From: Nocardioides pantholopis
GTDB lineage: Bacteria > Actinomycetota > Actinomycetes > Propionibacteriales > Nocardioidaceae
Assembly: GCF_003710085.1 (NCBI RefSeq)
Contig: NZ_CP033324.1
Span: 3,845,501 to 3,909,500, forward strand
Reading direction: 5' to 3'
DNA: 64,000 bases
A program made the translations under genes and the position numbers. Under the pieces are notes generated by a model. The model was given only the letters and a program-made list of their open reading frames with translations, searched no databases and was not told the origin of the DNA. Position 1 is the stretch's first letter. The number at the start of each line of letters is the position of its first letter. Below, one piece after another: positions 18,499 to 27,276 of this stretch.

Positions 18499-19734
18499 TC
18501 AGGCGGCCTTGGTGAGCTTGCGGGCCTGCTGCTCCAGGCGGGCCTGGGCGGCGCGGCGGACCTTGGGCCCGCCGGTGGCCATCTTGTAGAGCAGCGAGAG
18601 CTGCTGCGGCGCGTTGGACGGCTTGGTGGTGGCCATCCAGCCGTTGGGCAGCGAGAGCCGGATCGCCTTGTGCCAGGCGCTGCCGACCTGCTTGGGCAGG
18701 GACGCCTCGTGGTAGTTCAGGTCGTACTTGGCGAAGAGCGCCTTCACCTTCGGGGCGATCTCGGCGTACCGGTTCGAGGGCAGGTCCGGGAACAGGTGGT
18801 GCTCGATCTGGTGGGACAGGTTGCCGGTCATCACGTGCATGGCCTTCGAGCCGGAGATGTTGGCCGAGCCCAGCATCTGGCGCACGTACCACTCGCCGCG
18901 GGTCTCCCGCTCCGGGATCGCCTTCTTCTCGAAGGTCTCGACGCCCTCGGGGAAGTGGCCGCACATGATCACCGAGTGCGACCAGAGGTTGCGCACCAGG
19001 TTCGCCGTGAAGTTCGCGGCCAGCGTGGGCAGGAACGAGCCCGTCGGCAGCGAGAGCGCCGGGTGGACCACGTAGTCCTTGGTCATCTGCTTGCGGATCT
19101 TGCGCACGGTGTTCTTGGCGTTCTTCTTGAACGTCTCGCTGCGCCGCTCCTTGGGGACCCGCAGGTTCTTCCCGAGCTCGAGGTCGTAGGCGGCGATGCC
19201 GTACTCGAAGAAGCAGGCGTTGATGAAGTTCAGCAGCGGCTGCGCGAGGTAGATCGGGTGCCAGCGCTGGTCCTCGTCCATCCGCATGATGCCCCAGCCG
19301 AGGTCGTTGTCCTTGCCCACGATGTTCGTGTAGGTGTGGTGCACCTCGTTGTGGCTGTGCTTCCAGCCCTCGGCGGTCGAGGCGTTGTCCCACTCCCAGG
19401 TGGTCGAGTGGATCTTCGGGTCACGCATCCAGTCCCACTGGCCGTGCATGACGTTGTGGCCGATCTCCATGTTCTCGAGGATCTTGGCCACGCTCAGCCC
19501 GACCGTCCCGGCGACCCAGGCGGGCGGGAACGCGCTGGCGAGCAGCACCGCGCGGCTGCCGAGCTCGAGACGGCGCTGGAAGGCCACCATCCCGCGGATG
19601 TACGCCGCGTCGCTGTCGCCGCGGCTGTCGATGATGTCCTGCCGGATCGCGTCCAGCTCGGCGCCGATCTGCTCGATGTCCTCGGCGGTGAGGTGAGCGG
19701 TCGGGTTCTCGGGCTTCTTGGTGATGGCGGTCAT
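18499..19734 (-). CDS. Membrane acyl desaturase (DesA3-like)
   Basis: 411 residues. Three histidine boxes: HNVMH (93-97), HSHNEVHH (126-133) and HQIEHH near residue 314; these hold the di-iron centre of membrane fatty-acid desaturases. It introduces a double bond into acyl-CoA or lipid acyl chains at the membrane, drawing electrons from the reductase encoded just upstream on the same strand (54 bases away). This resembles the mycobacterial DesA3/oxidoreductase pair. GGAG-type Shine-Dalgarno (AAGGAG) precedes the ATG. Confidence 0.93.
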   Translation of the reverse strand: MTAITKKPENPTAHLTAEDIEQIGAELDAIRQDIIDSRGDSDAAYIRGMVAFQRRLELGSRAVLLASAFPPAWVAGTVGLSVAKILENMEIGHNVMHGQWDWMRDPKIHSTTWEWDNASTAEGWKHSHNEVHHTYTNIVGKDNDLGWGIMRMDEDQRWHPIYLAQPLLNFINACFFEYGIAAYDLELGKNLRVPKERRSETFKKNAKNTVRKIRKQMTKDYVVHPALSLPTGSFLPTLAANFTANLVRNLWSHSVIMCGHFPEGVETFEKKAIPERETRGEWYVRQMLGSANISGSKAMHVMTGNLSHQIEHHLFPDLPSNRYAEIAPKVKALFAKYDLNYHEASLPKQVGSAWHKAIRLSLPNGWMATTKPSNAPQQLSLLYKMATGGPKVRRAAQARLEQQARKLTKAA

Positions 19735-19788
19735 CAGACTCCTTCGGGGTCGGGATGGGCGCTGGATCGGCTGGATCAGTGGCGCTGG

Positions 19789-20901
19789 TCAGTGAGCGAT
19801 GGTGCAGGCGCCGGCGGCGGCGCTGATACAGGTCTGGATCGGGACGCCCTCGGGGTTGGTCTCCCCGGGGATGGCGACGGTGACCTCGCCGTTGCGCAGG
19901 TCGCGGACCGCGCCCTGGGTCATCGGCAGGACACAGCCGAAGCAGATGCCCATCCGGCACCCGCTCGGCATCAGGACGCCGGCGTCCTCGGCGGCGTCGA
20001 GGATCGGGGTGCTGCCGTCGGCGTCCACGGTGGCGCCGGACGCGAAGGTGACGGTGCCGCCCTCGCCGCTGGCCTCCATCAGGACCGGGCGGAAGCGCTC
20101 GGTGGTGAGCGCCAGGCCCCGGGCGGTGTGGTGCTCCTCGAGGGCGTCGAGCAGGCCCGCCGGGCCGCACGCGTAGGTGAGCCGGTGCTCGAGGTCGGGG
20201 ACGAGCTCGTCGAGCAGTGCCACGTCGAGCAGGCCGTGCTGGTCGTCGTAGCGCTCGATCAGCGTGATCGCGCCCCGGGCACCGAGCGCCCGCAGCTCGT
20301 CGCGGAAGATCGCGGCCGACTCCGAGGGGTTGACGTGCACCAGCACGATGTCGGTCGCGGGACGCGTCGCGCGGGAGAACAGGTTGCGCAACATGCCGAT
20401 GACCGGCGTGATGCCGGAGCCGGCGGTGACCAGGAGCAGCCGCTCGGGCAGCGGCTGCGGGAGCACGAACTCGCCCTCGGCCTGCTCGAGCTGGAGCATC
20501 TCGCCGGGCCGGACGCTGTGCACGAGGTGGGAGGAGACGGTGCCGTCCTCGATCGCCTTGACAGTGATCGAGATGCAGCCGTCGGCGCGCGGGCCGTGGG
20601 TCAGCGAGTAGGTGCGCCACAGGCGTACGCCGTCGACGGAGACGCCGATCCGGACGTACTGGCCGGGCACGTGTCCGGCCCAGTCCTTGCCGGGCTTGAT
20701 GACCAGGGTCGCGGACTGCGCGGTCTCGGGGCGGACCTGGACCACGCGGCCGCGCAGCGGCGCGCCGGCGCGCAGCGGGTGGAAGACGTCGAGGACGTCG
20801 TCGAGCTCGAGCGGGGTGACCGCGGCCCCGGCGACCCGGCGCAGCACTCCTCGCAAGGAGGTGCCGGAGCCGGGGTTCCCCGAGGTGACAAGACTGGCCA
20901 T
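19789..20901 (-). CDS. Ferredoxin reductase with FAD, NAD and 2Fe-2S domains (desaturase electron donor)
   Basis: 370 residues. FAD domain with RLWRTYSLTH, NAD(P) domain with VTAGSGITPVIGMLRNL, and a C-terminal plant-type ferredoxin domain with CRMGICFGC plus a last Cys in QTCISA. It passes electrons from NADPH to the adjacent desaturase. Start set at ATG 20901 (GGAG nine bases upstream); an in-frame ATG at 20919 has no Shine-Dalgarno. It is divergent from a PucR-family regulator, with a 19-bp palindrome between them. Confidence 0.92.
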   Translation of the reverse strand: MASLVTSGNPGSGTSLRGVLRRVAGAAVTPLELDDVLDVFHPLRAGAPLRGRVVQVRPETAQSATLVIKPGKDWAGHVPGQYVRIGVSVDGVRLWRTYSLTHGPRADGCISITVKAIEDGTVSSHLVHSVRPGEMLQLEQAEGEFVLPQPLPERLLLVTAGSGITPVIGMLRNLFSRATRPATDIVLVHVNPSESAAIFRDELRALGARGAITLIERYDDQHGLLDVALLDELVPDLEHRLTYACGPAGLLDALEEHHTARGLALTTERFRPVLMEASGEGGTVTFASGATVDADGSTPILDAAEDAGVLMPSGCRMGICFGCVLPMTQGAVRDLRNGEVTVAIPGETNPEGVPIQTCISAAAGACTIAH

Positions 20902-20965
20902 ACCCCCACTCTCCTGCATTGGCGGCGTAAAGTCCTGTGCTGTCGACGTGAACCCGGCGCGCCTT

Positions 20966-20984
20966 TTTGTTCGTCACGAACAAA
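20966..20984. promoter_or_regulatory. 19-bp perfect palindrome between the desaturase operon and the PucR gene
   Basis: TTTGTTCGTCACGAACAAA: 9-bp arms around a single C. It lies 65 bases upstream of the reductase ATG and 36 bases upstream of the regulator GTG, a classical position for an operator controlling both. The PucR regulator or a TetR/DesT-type lipid sensor could bind it. Confidence 0.7.
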
Positions 20985-21019
20985 GTCCGCCCGCTGACTG
21001 CCCAGAATTCGGAGGAACC

Positions 21020-22219
21020 GTGCCGCCACGGACCCCGCGCCGCACCGACGGCCACGGACTGAAGCTCCCCCCGGTCGCCGTCGCCGCCATGCGCGCCGAG
21101 CTGCCCCGGGTGGCCGAGACCACCGTCGGCGCGATCATCGAGGAGGTGCCCAGCTACACCCAGGCCCTCGACGGCCCGATGGGCGCCAAGATCGGCAACG
21201 CCGTCCAGCTCGCGCTGGGCGGCTTCCTGTCGCTGGCCAGCGGCCGGCGCGGCGCCGGCGCCGGCACCCCCACCGCACCGGCCGTCGAGGGGGCCTACCA
21301 GCTCGGCCGCGGCGAGGCCCGCAGCGGCCGGTCCATCGACGCGCTACTGGCGGCGTACCGGATCGGCGCCCGGGTCTCGTGGCGCGAGCTGTCCACGACT
21401 GCCGTCGCGGCCGGCCTCGACAGCACCGACCTGGTCGACTTCGCCGAGCTGGTCTTCGCCTACATCGACGAGCTGTCGGCGGCCAGCGCCGCCGGCCACA
21501 ACGACGAGCGCGAGACGACGGGCCGGGTCCGGCAGCGGCTGCTGGAGCGGGTCGCCAGCGCCCTCCTGGACGGGTCGCCGGCCGAGGACGTCCAGGCCGC
21601 CGCCGAGGCGGCCGGCTGGGTGCCGCCGGCCACGCTGACCGCGGTGCTGGTGCCGCAGGCTCAGGTTCGCCCGGTCCTGGCCGCGGTCTCCCCGCTGACC
21701 CTGCGGGTCGGGGACCTGGTCGGCCTCGACGACGCGGCGCTGCTGCTGGTCCCCGACGCGCACGGCCATCGGCGCGACGCGCTGCTCGCGGTGCTGCGCG
21801 ACCGGGGCGCGATCGCCGGTCCCGCCCGCCCCTGGCTGGAGGTGCGCTCCTCCTACCTGCGGGCCGCCCGGGCCCGGCTCCGCGGGCTCGACCTGGACAC
21901 CGAGATCCACCTGCCCGAACTGGTGCTCAGTGCCGATCCCGAGGCGCTCGCGGACCTGCGCGAGCGCGCCCTCGCGCCGCTGGCGGAGCTGCGGCCGGCG
22001 ACCGCGGAGAAGCTCACCGAGACGCTGCGCGCGTGGGTGCTCCACCAGGGGCGGCGCGAGGACGTGGCGGCGGCGCTCTTCGTGCACCCGCAGACCGTGC
22101 GCTACCGCCTCGGCCAGCTCCGCGAGGCCTACGGCGACCTGCTCGAGGACCCTGACACGCTGCTGGCGCTGACCCTCGCCCTGGGCCGGCCGGAGCGGAC
22201 GCCGGCCGCCGCCGACTGA
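21020..22219 (+). CDS. PucR-family helix-turn-helix regulator
   Basis: 399 residues from the GTG with GGAGGA four bases upstream. The N-terminal ~180 residues are helical (RsbT-like/sensing region). The middle is a GGDEF-like PucR region. The C-terminus has the family HTH (FVHPQTVRYRLGQLREAYGD, about 360-380). It is divergent from the desaturase-reductase pair, so it is a strong candidate for its regulator; the ligand is unknown. Confidence 0.87.
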   Translation: MPPRTPRRTDGHGLKLPPVAVAAMRAELPRVAETTVGAIIEEVPSYTQALDGPMGAKIGNAVQLALGGFLSLASGRRGAGAGTPTAPAVEGAYQLGRGEARSGRSIDALLAAYRIGARVSWRELSTTAVAAGLDSTDLVDFAELVFAYIDELSAASAAGHNDERETTGRVRQRLLERVASALLDGSPAEDVQAAAEAAGWVPPATLTAVLVPQAQVRPVLAAVSPLTLRVGDLVGLDDAALLLVPDAHGHRRDALLAVLRDRGAIAGPARPWLEVRSSYLRAARARLRGLDLDTEIHLPELVLSADPEALADLRERALAPLAELRPATAEKLTETLRAWVLHQGRREDVAAALFVHPQTVRYRLGQLREAYGDLLEDPDTLLALTLALGRPERTPAAAD

Positions 22220-22249
22220 GCCGGCGACCGCCCGGTCGCGGAGCCCGAT

Positions 22250-22277
22250 CCAATCCGCTGGCCGACCAGCACCGAAG
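22250..22277 (+). promoter_or_regulatory. SigK-type promoter of the fasciclin gene
   Basis: CCAATC (22250-22255), 16-base spacer, CCGAAG (22272-22277). This closely follows the mycobacterial SigK consensus (CCATCC, 16-17 bases, CCGAAT) and matches the promoter in front of sigK in this window in both boxes and spacing. Confidence 0.65.
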
Positions 22278-22347
22278 ACCCATCGACAGTGAACGCCGTG
22301 ACGAGCCCCACATCCGCGGCGCCGATCCATCGAAAGGGAGCACCCCC

Positions 22348-23004
22348 ATGAACCGCAGCAAGACCCTGAAGGTCAGCATCGCCGGTCTTGTCACGGCGGC
22401 CCTGGCTGGCACCACCGTCGCGACCGGGCCGGCCCAGGCCGCCGAGGAGCACGGGGACTCGGCCCGCCAGGGCGGCAACCGCAGCCTCGCAGCCGTCCTC
22501 GCCCAGGACGGCGCCCGGTTCGACAAGAACTGGAAGGACTTCGACATCCTCGAGAAGGCAGTCGTCACGGTCCTCACCGAGAAGCCCGACAGCCCGGTGG
22601 CGCTCCTGACGCAGGGCCGCAAGCGGGCGACGGCGTTCCTGCCGACCGACGCCGCCTTCCGCCGCCTGGTCCGCGACCTCACCGGCTCGCGGCCCGCCAA
22701 CGAGGCCGCCGCCTTCAGCGCGGTCGCCTCCGTGGCCGACGTCGACACCCTGGAGTCGGTGCTGCTCTACCACGTCGTCCCCGGCAAGACCCTCGGCGCG
22801 AAGAAGGTCGTCGCCCTGGAGGGCAAGTCGGTGACCACGGCCCTGGGCAGCAAGGTCAAGATCGAGGTCAAGAAGAAGGGCGTCGTGCTCCAGGACGCCG
22901 ACCGCAACGACCGCAACGCGGTGGTGACCGTCACCGACATCAACAAGGGCAACAAGCAGATCGGGCACGCGATCAACCGCGTGCTGCGCCCCATCGACCT
23001 CTGA
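22348..23004 (+). CDS. Secreted fasciclin-domain protein (MPT70/MPT83-like)
   Basis: 218 residues. Signal peptide with ALAGTTVATGPAQAA cleavage region, then one FAS1 domain (about 45-218) with ATAFLPTDAAFRRL, LESVLLYHVVPGKTL and a final HAINRVLRPIDL block. FAS1 proteins act in adhesion outside the cell. GAAAGGGAG precedes the ATG. In mycobacteria such proteins are the main SigK targets, and this gene has a SigK-like promoter, so it is probably controlled by the sigK-rskA pair at 57 kb. Confidence 0.92.
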   Translation: MNRSKTLKVSIAGLVTAALAGTTVATGPAQAAEEHGDSARQGGNRSLAAVLAQDGARFDKNWKDFDILEKAVVTVLTEKPDSPVALLTQGRKRATAFLPTDAAFRRLVRDLTGSRPANEAAAFSAVASVADVDTLESVLLYHVVPGKTLGAKKVVALEGKSVTTALGSKVKIEVKKKGVVLQDADRNDRNAVVTVTDINKGNKQIGHAINRVLRPIDL

Positions 23005-23020
23005 GCCGATGCCGACCAGG

Positions 23021-23052
23021 GCGGGCCGGACGCGACGCGTCCGGCCCGCTTT
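23021..23052 (+). terminator. Rho-independent terminator after the fasciclin gene
   Basis: Near-perfect hairpin, arms GCGGGCCGGACGCG and CGCGTCCGGCCCGC, followed by TTT. Confidence 0.85.
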
Positions 23053-23113
23053 GGCATGTGAGGGTGGCCTCGTCGCCGCTACCGGCGCCTCCCCACCGGG
23101 TACCGCTGGTCCC

Positions 23114-24070
23114 GTGACCGAGCGAACCGTCCCTCTCCGCCGCCGCCCCCGATCCGCGCGGGCGGGCCTGGCCGGACTGCTCTGCCTGGCCGGCCTGCTG
23201 ACCGGCTGCTCGGACGACGACGGCCCGACCCGGGCCGAGCTCGCCAGCCCGTCGGCCAGCCCGACCGAGACCCCGGCGGCCCCGGTGCAGCCGCCGCCCT
23301 CCGCGGCGGCCCGCTTCCCGACGTACGTCGCCCTCGGCGACTCCTACACCGCGGCGCCGCTGATCAGCGAGCCCATCGACACCGTGGGCTGCCTGCGCTC
23401 GGCCGGCAACTACCCGGCCCGGGTCGCCGAGACCCTGGGCGCCCAGCTCGAGGACCGCAGCTGCACCGGCGCGGACACCTCGAACCTCACCGGCCCCCAG
23501 CGCACCCTGACCGGGTCGGTGCCCGCCCAGCTCGACGCCGTCCGGGCCGGGACCAGCCTGGTGACTGTCGGGATCGGCGGCAACGACTTCGGGCTCTTCT
23601 CGACACTGGTCGGCTGCCTCGAGGCGGGCGCGGACGACGGCGAGTCCTGCCAGGACCGGGTCGATGTCGACCAGGTCCGGACCCAGCTCGACGAGGTCAC
23701 GGTCCGGGTCGGGAGGGTGCTGGAGGAGGTCGGGCGCCGGGCCCCGGACGCCGAGGTGGTGGTCATCGGCTACCCGCAGATCGTGCCGCCGGACCGCACC
23801 TGCCCGGACCGGCTGCCGCTCGCCGAGGACGACCACCTGTTCCTCGCCGACCTCAACACCCGGCTCGACCGGGCCGTCCAGCAGGCCGCCCGGACGGCTG
23901 GCGTCGCGTTCGCTGACGTGTACGCCGCCAGCGACGCCCACGACCGCTGCTCCGCGCAGCCCTGGGTCAGCGGGTCGGAGTCCGCGACCGGCGAGGCGCT
24001 GGCCCACCACCCGCTGGCCGCCGAGCAGGAGGCCGTCGCCGGGCTGGTCGTCGAAGCGCTGAGCGAGTAG
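23114..24070 (+). CDS. SGNH/GDSL hydrolase lipoprotein
   Basis: 318 residues from a GTG. Basic N-terminus, hydrophobic core and lipobox LLTGC, so a lipoprotein outside the membrane. SGNH blocks: ALGDSYTAAP (nucleophile Ser), later GGNDF and a C-terminal His in AHHPLAAEQ. Family members are esterases or lipases; disulfides are likely from paired Cys (GCL, SCTG, TCPD, RCSA). The Pro/Ser-rich linker after the lipobox spans the wall. A TACCGC box seven bases before the GTG weakly fits the leaderless pattern. Confidence 0.9.
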   Translation: MTERTVPLRRRPRSARAGLAGLLCLAGLLTGCSDDDGPTRAELASPSASPTETPAAPVQPPPSAAARFPTYVALGDSYTAAPLISEPIDTVGCLRSAGNYPARVAETLGAQLEDRSCTGADTSNLTGPQRTLTGSVPAQLDAVRAGTSLVTVGIGGNDFGLFSTLVGCLEAGADDGESCQDRVDVDQVRTQLDEVTVRVGRVLEEVGRRAPDAEVVVIGYPQIVPPDRTCPDRLPLAEDDHLFLADLNTRLDRAVQQAARTAGVAFADVYAASDAHDRCSAQPWVSGSESATGEALAHHPLAAEQEAVAGLVVEALSE

Positions 24071-24081
24071 CCGCGGGCTGC

Positions 24082-25593
24082 TCAGCCCAGGTCGGCGTGG
24101 ACCACCTGGCCGCCGACCACGGTGAGCGCCACGTTCATCGCGCGCAGCGCCGCGTCGGCCGTCGCGGTGTCGGGGTGCGACGCCAGCGGGTCGGCGTCGA
24201 GCAGCACCAGGTCGCCGAGCGACCCGACGCCGACGGTCGGGTGCCCGTCCACGGACGCGGCCAGCGCCTCCTGCGCCGTGAGCGCCTGCTCGGGGTGCCA
24301 CGGGTCCCGCTCGTCCGCGCTGCGGTGCACCGCGGCGGCGATCGCCAGCCACGGGTCCAGCGGGGAGACCGGGGCGTCGGAGCCCAGCGCGAGCTGCACG
24401 CCGTCCTCGAGCATCCAGCGGAACGCGAAGCAGCGCGCGGACCGGTCCCCCCAGATCCGCTCGGTCACGTCCCGGTCGTCGAGCAGGTGCGCGGGCTGGA
24501 CGCTGGCCCGGATGCCGAGCTCGGCCATCCTCCGCACGTCGTCCCGGTTGACCATCTGGGCGTGCTCGATGGAGCCGCGGGCGCCGGTCTCGGCGTACGC
24601 CGCGAGCGCCTCGGCCACGGCCGCGTCGCCGATCGCGTGGGTGGCCACCTCCAGGCCGGCGCGGTGCGCCCGGTCCAGCAGCTCGCGCAGCTCGGGGCCG
24701 GACTGGTTGGGCTGCCCGGCCGGGTGCTCCAGGCGGTGGGCGTCGGCGTAGGGCTCGCAGCACCAGGCGGTGCGGGTGTTCAGGGACCCGTCGCTGATGA
24801 TCTTCAGCGGCCCCATCGTCGCCCGGTCGTCGCAGCCGGGGAGCAGGTCCCCGGTGCGCAGGCCCGAGGCGATGACCTCGTCCAGGGTCGCGGCGTACGT
24901 CGCCCAGCGGATCCGGACCCGGTCGCAGCCGTGGATCCAGCGGTGCGCCCACTCGTCGAGGCCGCCGCCGAACTCGAAGTCCACGATGCCGGTGACGCCG
25001 CGGGCCGCCGCGGCGTCCAGGGTCCTGCGGAACGCCTCCGGCGAGGTGCCCTCGTGCCCGGCCAGCGTGGCCAGGCGCGGATAGGCGGCGAACCACTCGG
25101 TCTCGCGGATCACCGCGTCGCGCACCGGCAGCGCGAGATGCATCAGCGCCGTCGTGTTCAGCCAGGCGTGGTGGCCGTCGCCGCTGATCAGCACCACGGC
25201 GGTGTGCCCCGAGACCGCGTCGAGCTCGGAGACCGTGACGTCGCGCTCCCAGCCGCCGGCGCGGTGACCCCAGCCGATCACGGGCTGCCCGGGCAGCAGC
25301 GCGATCCGGTCGGCCACCATCCGCAGCGCGTCCTCGGGGCTGCGCGCGGGCGCGAGGTCGAGCCGCTGCGAGCTCAGCGTCCACTGCGCCAGGTGCACGT
25401 GCTGGTCCCAGAGCCCGGGCGTCAGCCACCGGCCCTCGCCGCGGACCTCGGCCACGCCGGCGGGTCGCGACAGGGCCGGCCCGACCGCGGTCACCACGCC
25501 GTGCTCGACCAGGACGTCGACCGGCGCCGCCGGCACCTCGTCGCCGGCGGCGAGCGGGACGAGGCGCACCTCGTGCAGGATCAGGCTGGTCAT
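24082..25593 (-). CDS. Amidohydrolase family 3 protein (YtcJ-like)
   Basis: 503 residues. N-terminal beta-sandwich with LTPGLWDQHVHL (metal-binding HxH), a TIM-barrel with VATHAIGDAAV and SIEHAQM His residues, and the late metal Asp in LGSDAPVSPLDPW. This is the layout of YtcJ/AtzF-type metal hydrolases acting on amides or ureides; the substrate is unknown. Cytoplasmic. The start at ATG 25593 is favoured by a TACGGT box seven bases upstream over an ATG 12 codons earlier. Confidence 0.88.
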   Translation of the reverse strand: MTSLILHEVRLVPLAAGDEVPAAPVDVLVEHGVVTAVGPALSRPAGVAEVRGEGRWLTPGLWDQHVHLAQWTLSSQRLDLAPARSPEDALRMVADRIALLPGQPVIGWGHRAGGWERDVTVSELDAVSGHTAVVLISGDGHHAWLNTTALMHLALPVRDAVIRETEWFAAYPRLATLAGHEGTSPEAFRRTLDAAAARGVTGIVDFEFGGGLDEWAHRWIHGCDRVRIRWATYAATLDEVIASGLRTGDLLPGCDDRATMGPLKIISDGSLNTRTAWCCEPYADAHRLEHPAGQPNQSGPELRELLDRAHRAGLEVATHAIGDAAVAEALAAYAETGARGSIEHAQMVNRDDVRRMAELGIRASVQPAHLLDDRDVTERIWGDRSARCFAFRWMLEDGVQLALGSDAPVSPLDPWLAIAAAVHRSADERDPWHPEQALTAQEALAASVDGHPTVGVGSLGDLVLLDADPLASHPDTATADAALRAMNVALTVVGGQVVHADLG

Positions 25594-25600
25594 GGGGCAC

Positions 25601-25606
25601 ACCGTA
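25601..25606 (-). promoter_or_regulatory. Putative -10 box, leaderless amidohydrolase mRNA
   Basis: TACGGT, seven bases, then the ATG at 25593. Confidence 0.5.
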
Positions 25607-25642
25607 GGAGACGGTCTCGCCCCCGGCATCCCCGGTCCGCAC

Positions 25643-25648
25643 TACGGT
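25643..25648 (+). promoter_or_regulatory. Putative -10 box, leaderless M1 peptidase mRNA
   Basis: TACGGT, seven bases, then the ATG at 25656; the same hexamer serves the divergent amidohydrolase 37 bases away. Confidence 0.5.
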
Positions 25649-25655
25649 TTGCCGC

Positions 25656-27155
25656 ATGACGCCGCTCCCGCCCGCCCGCCGGACCGCCCGTCGGTCCACC
25701 CACCGTGCCGTGGTGGCGGGCCTGCTCTGCCTGGGCCTCCTCGCCGGCTGCAGCGGCGAGGACGCCGAGCCCACCGCGAAGCCGACCGCCGCGCCGTCCG
25801 CGGACCCGGACGGCGCCGGCTCCTCCGCCCCCGCGACCGACCTCGACGTGGCGCTCAGCGAGCCCGTGGAGGACCCGCTCTACCCCGAGGTCGGCGACCC
25901 GGGCGTGGACGCGCTCCACTACGACCTGGCCCTGGACTGGGACCCGGAGTCCTCGACGCTGACCGGCGTGGAGGAGCTGACCTTCCGGGCCACCGCCGAC
26001 GCCGCCGAGGTGCGCCTGGACCTGGGCGCCCCCCTCGACGTCTCCCGGGTGGCCCTCGACGGTGAGGAGGTCGAGTTCGCCCACGAGGACAAGGACCTCG
26101 TCGTCGCCGCCGAGGTCACGGCCGAGGACCGGCACCTGCTCACCGTCGAGTACGCCGGCACGCCCGAGCCGGTCTCCGCCCCCACCTCCCGCACCGACTT
26201 CACCGAGACCGGCTGGACGATCACCGAGGACGGCGAGACCTGGACCATGCAGGAGCCGTTCGGCGCCTACAGCTGGTACGCCGTCAACGACCACCCCTCC
26301 GACAAGGCGCTCTACGACATCACGCTCACGGTGCCGTCCCCCTGGGTCGGCGTCGCGAACGGCGAGCTGACCTCGCGCACCGAGGAGGACGGCCGCACCC
26401 GGACCAGCTGGCACCTCGCCGAGCCGGCCGCGTCGTACCTCGTCACGGTGGCGACCGGCGAGTTCACGATGACCGAGGACACCTCGGCCGCCGGCGTCCC
26501 GCTGACCTACTGGACCCCCGCCGGCGACGAGCGCACGCTGCGCCGGGTGCGGCGCACCGGGGCGGCGCTGGACTGGGTCAGCGAGCGGCTGGGGCCCTAC
26601 CCCTACGACACCCTCGGGGTGGTCGTCGTCGACTCCGAGAGCGGCATGGAGACCCAGACCATGATCACGCTGGGCGACACGGCGTACACGACCTCGACGC
26701 CGGTGCTGGTCCACGAGGTGGCGCACCACTGGTACGGCAACCAGGTCTCGCCCCGCGACTGGTTCGACGTGTGGATGAACGAGGGCATGGCGATGTACCT
26801 CCAGGGCGTGTGGGAGGCCGAGGAGTCCGGCCGCACGGTCGAGGCGGTCATGGACGAGTGGGCGGTGTGGGAGCGGGACTGGCGCACGGCCGCCGGCCCG
26901 CCGGCCGCCTTCGACGCCGACTCCTTCGGCGCCTCGAACATCTACTACGGGCCGGCGCTGATGTGGCACGAGCTGCGCGAGCGGCTCGGCGACCAGGAGT
27001 TCTGGGCGATGGTGCGTGCCTGGCCGGCCACCCGCGACAACGGCAACGCCGGGACCGAGGAGTACCTCGCCTGGATCCAGGAGCAGACCGGGGAGGACCT
27101 CGCGGGGTTCTTCGACGCCTGGCTGCTCGGGGAGGACACGCCGCCGCGCGACTGA
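25656..27155 (+). CDS. M1-family metallopeptidase lipoprotein
   Basis: 499 residues. Signal peptide with lipobox GLLAGC, then a linker rich in Ala and Pro. The M1 fold has an exopeptidase-like motif SGMETQ (in place of GAMEN) and the zinc site HEVAHHWYGN, with the third ligand in NEGMA. It is much shorter than aminopeptidase N (about 850 residues): the C-terminal helical domain is missing, as in other small M1 lipoproteins. It would trim peptides outside the membrane. Confidence 0.92.
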   Translation: MTPLPPARRTARRSTHRAVVAGLLCLGLLAGCSGEDAEPTAKPTAAPSADPDGAGSSAPATDLDVALSEPVEDPLYPEVGDPGVDALHYDLALDWDPESSTLTGVEELTFRATADAAEVRLDLGAPLDVSRVALDGEEVEFAHEDKDLVVAAEVTAEDRHLLTVEYAGTPEPVSAPTSRTDFTETGWTITEDGETWTMQEPFGAYSWYAVNDHPSDKALYDITLTVPSPWVGVANGELTSRTEEDGRTRTSWHLAEPAASYLVTVATGEFTMTEDTSAAGVPLTYWTPAGDERTLRRVRRTGAALDWVSERLGPYPYDTLGVVVVDSESGMETQTMITLGDTAYTTSTPVLVHEVAHHWYGNQVSPRDWFDVWMNEGMAMYLQGVWEAEESGRTVEAVMDEWAVWERDWRTAAGPPAAFDADSFGASNIYYGPALMWHELRERLGDQEFWAMVRAWPATRDNGNAGTEEYLAWIQEQTGEDLAGFFDAWLLGEDTPPRD

Positions 27156-27263
27156 GCGGGGCTGCCGAACCCGGACGGAGGCGCCGACGTCATCGCGCGG
27201 TTCCACGACAAGTCGGGCCGATCGTCGTCCACTCCTGCCGAGGGCGGCGGGGCCGAGCCCCAC

Positions 27264-27269
27264 TAGCGT
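27264..27269 (+). promoter_or_regulatory. Putative -10 box, leaderless carboxyltransferase mRNA
   Basis: TAGCGT, seven bases, then the GTG at 27277. Confidence 0.5.
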
Positions 27270-27276
27270 TCGGGGG

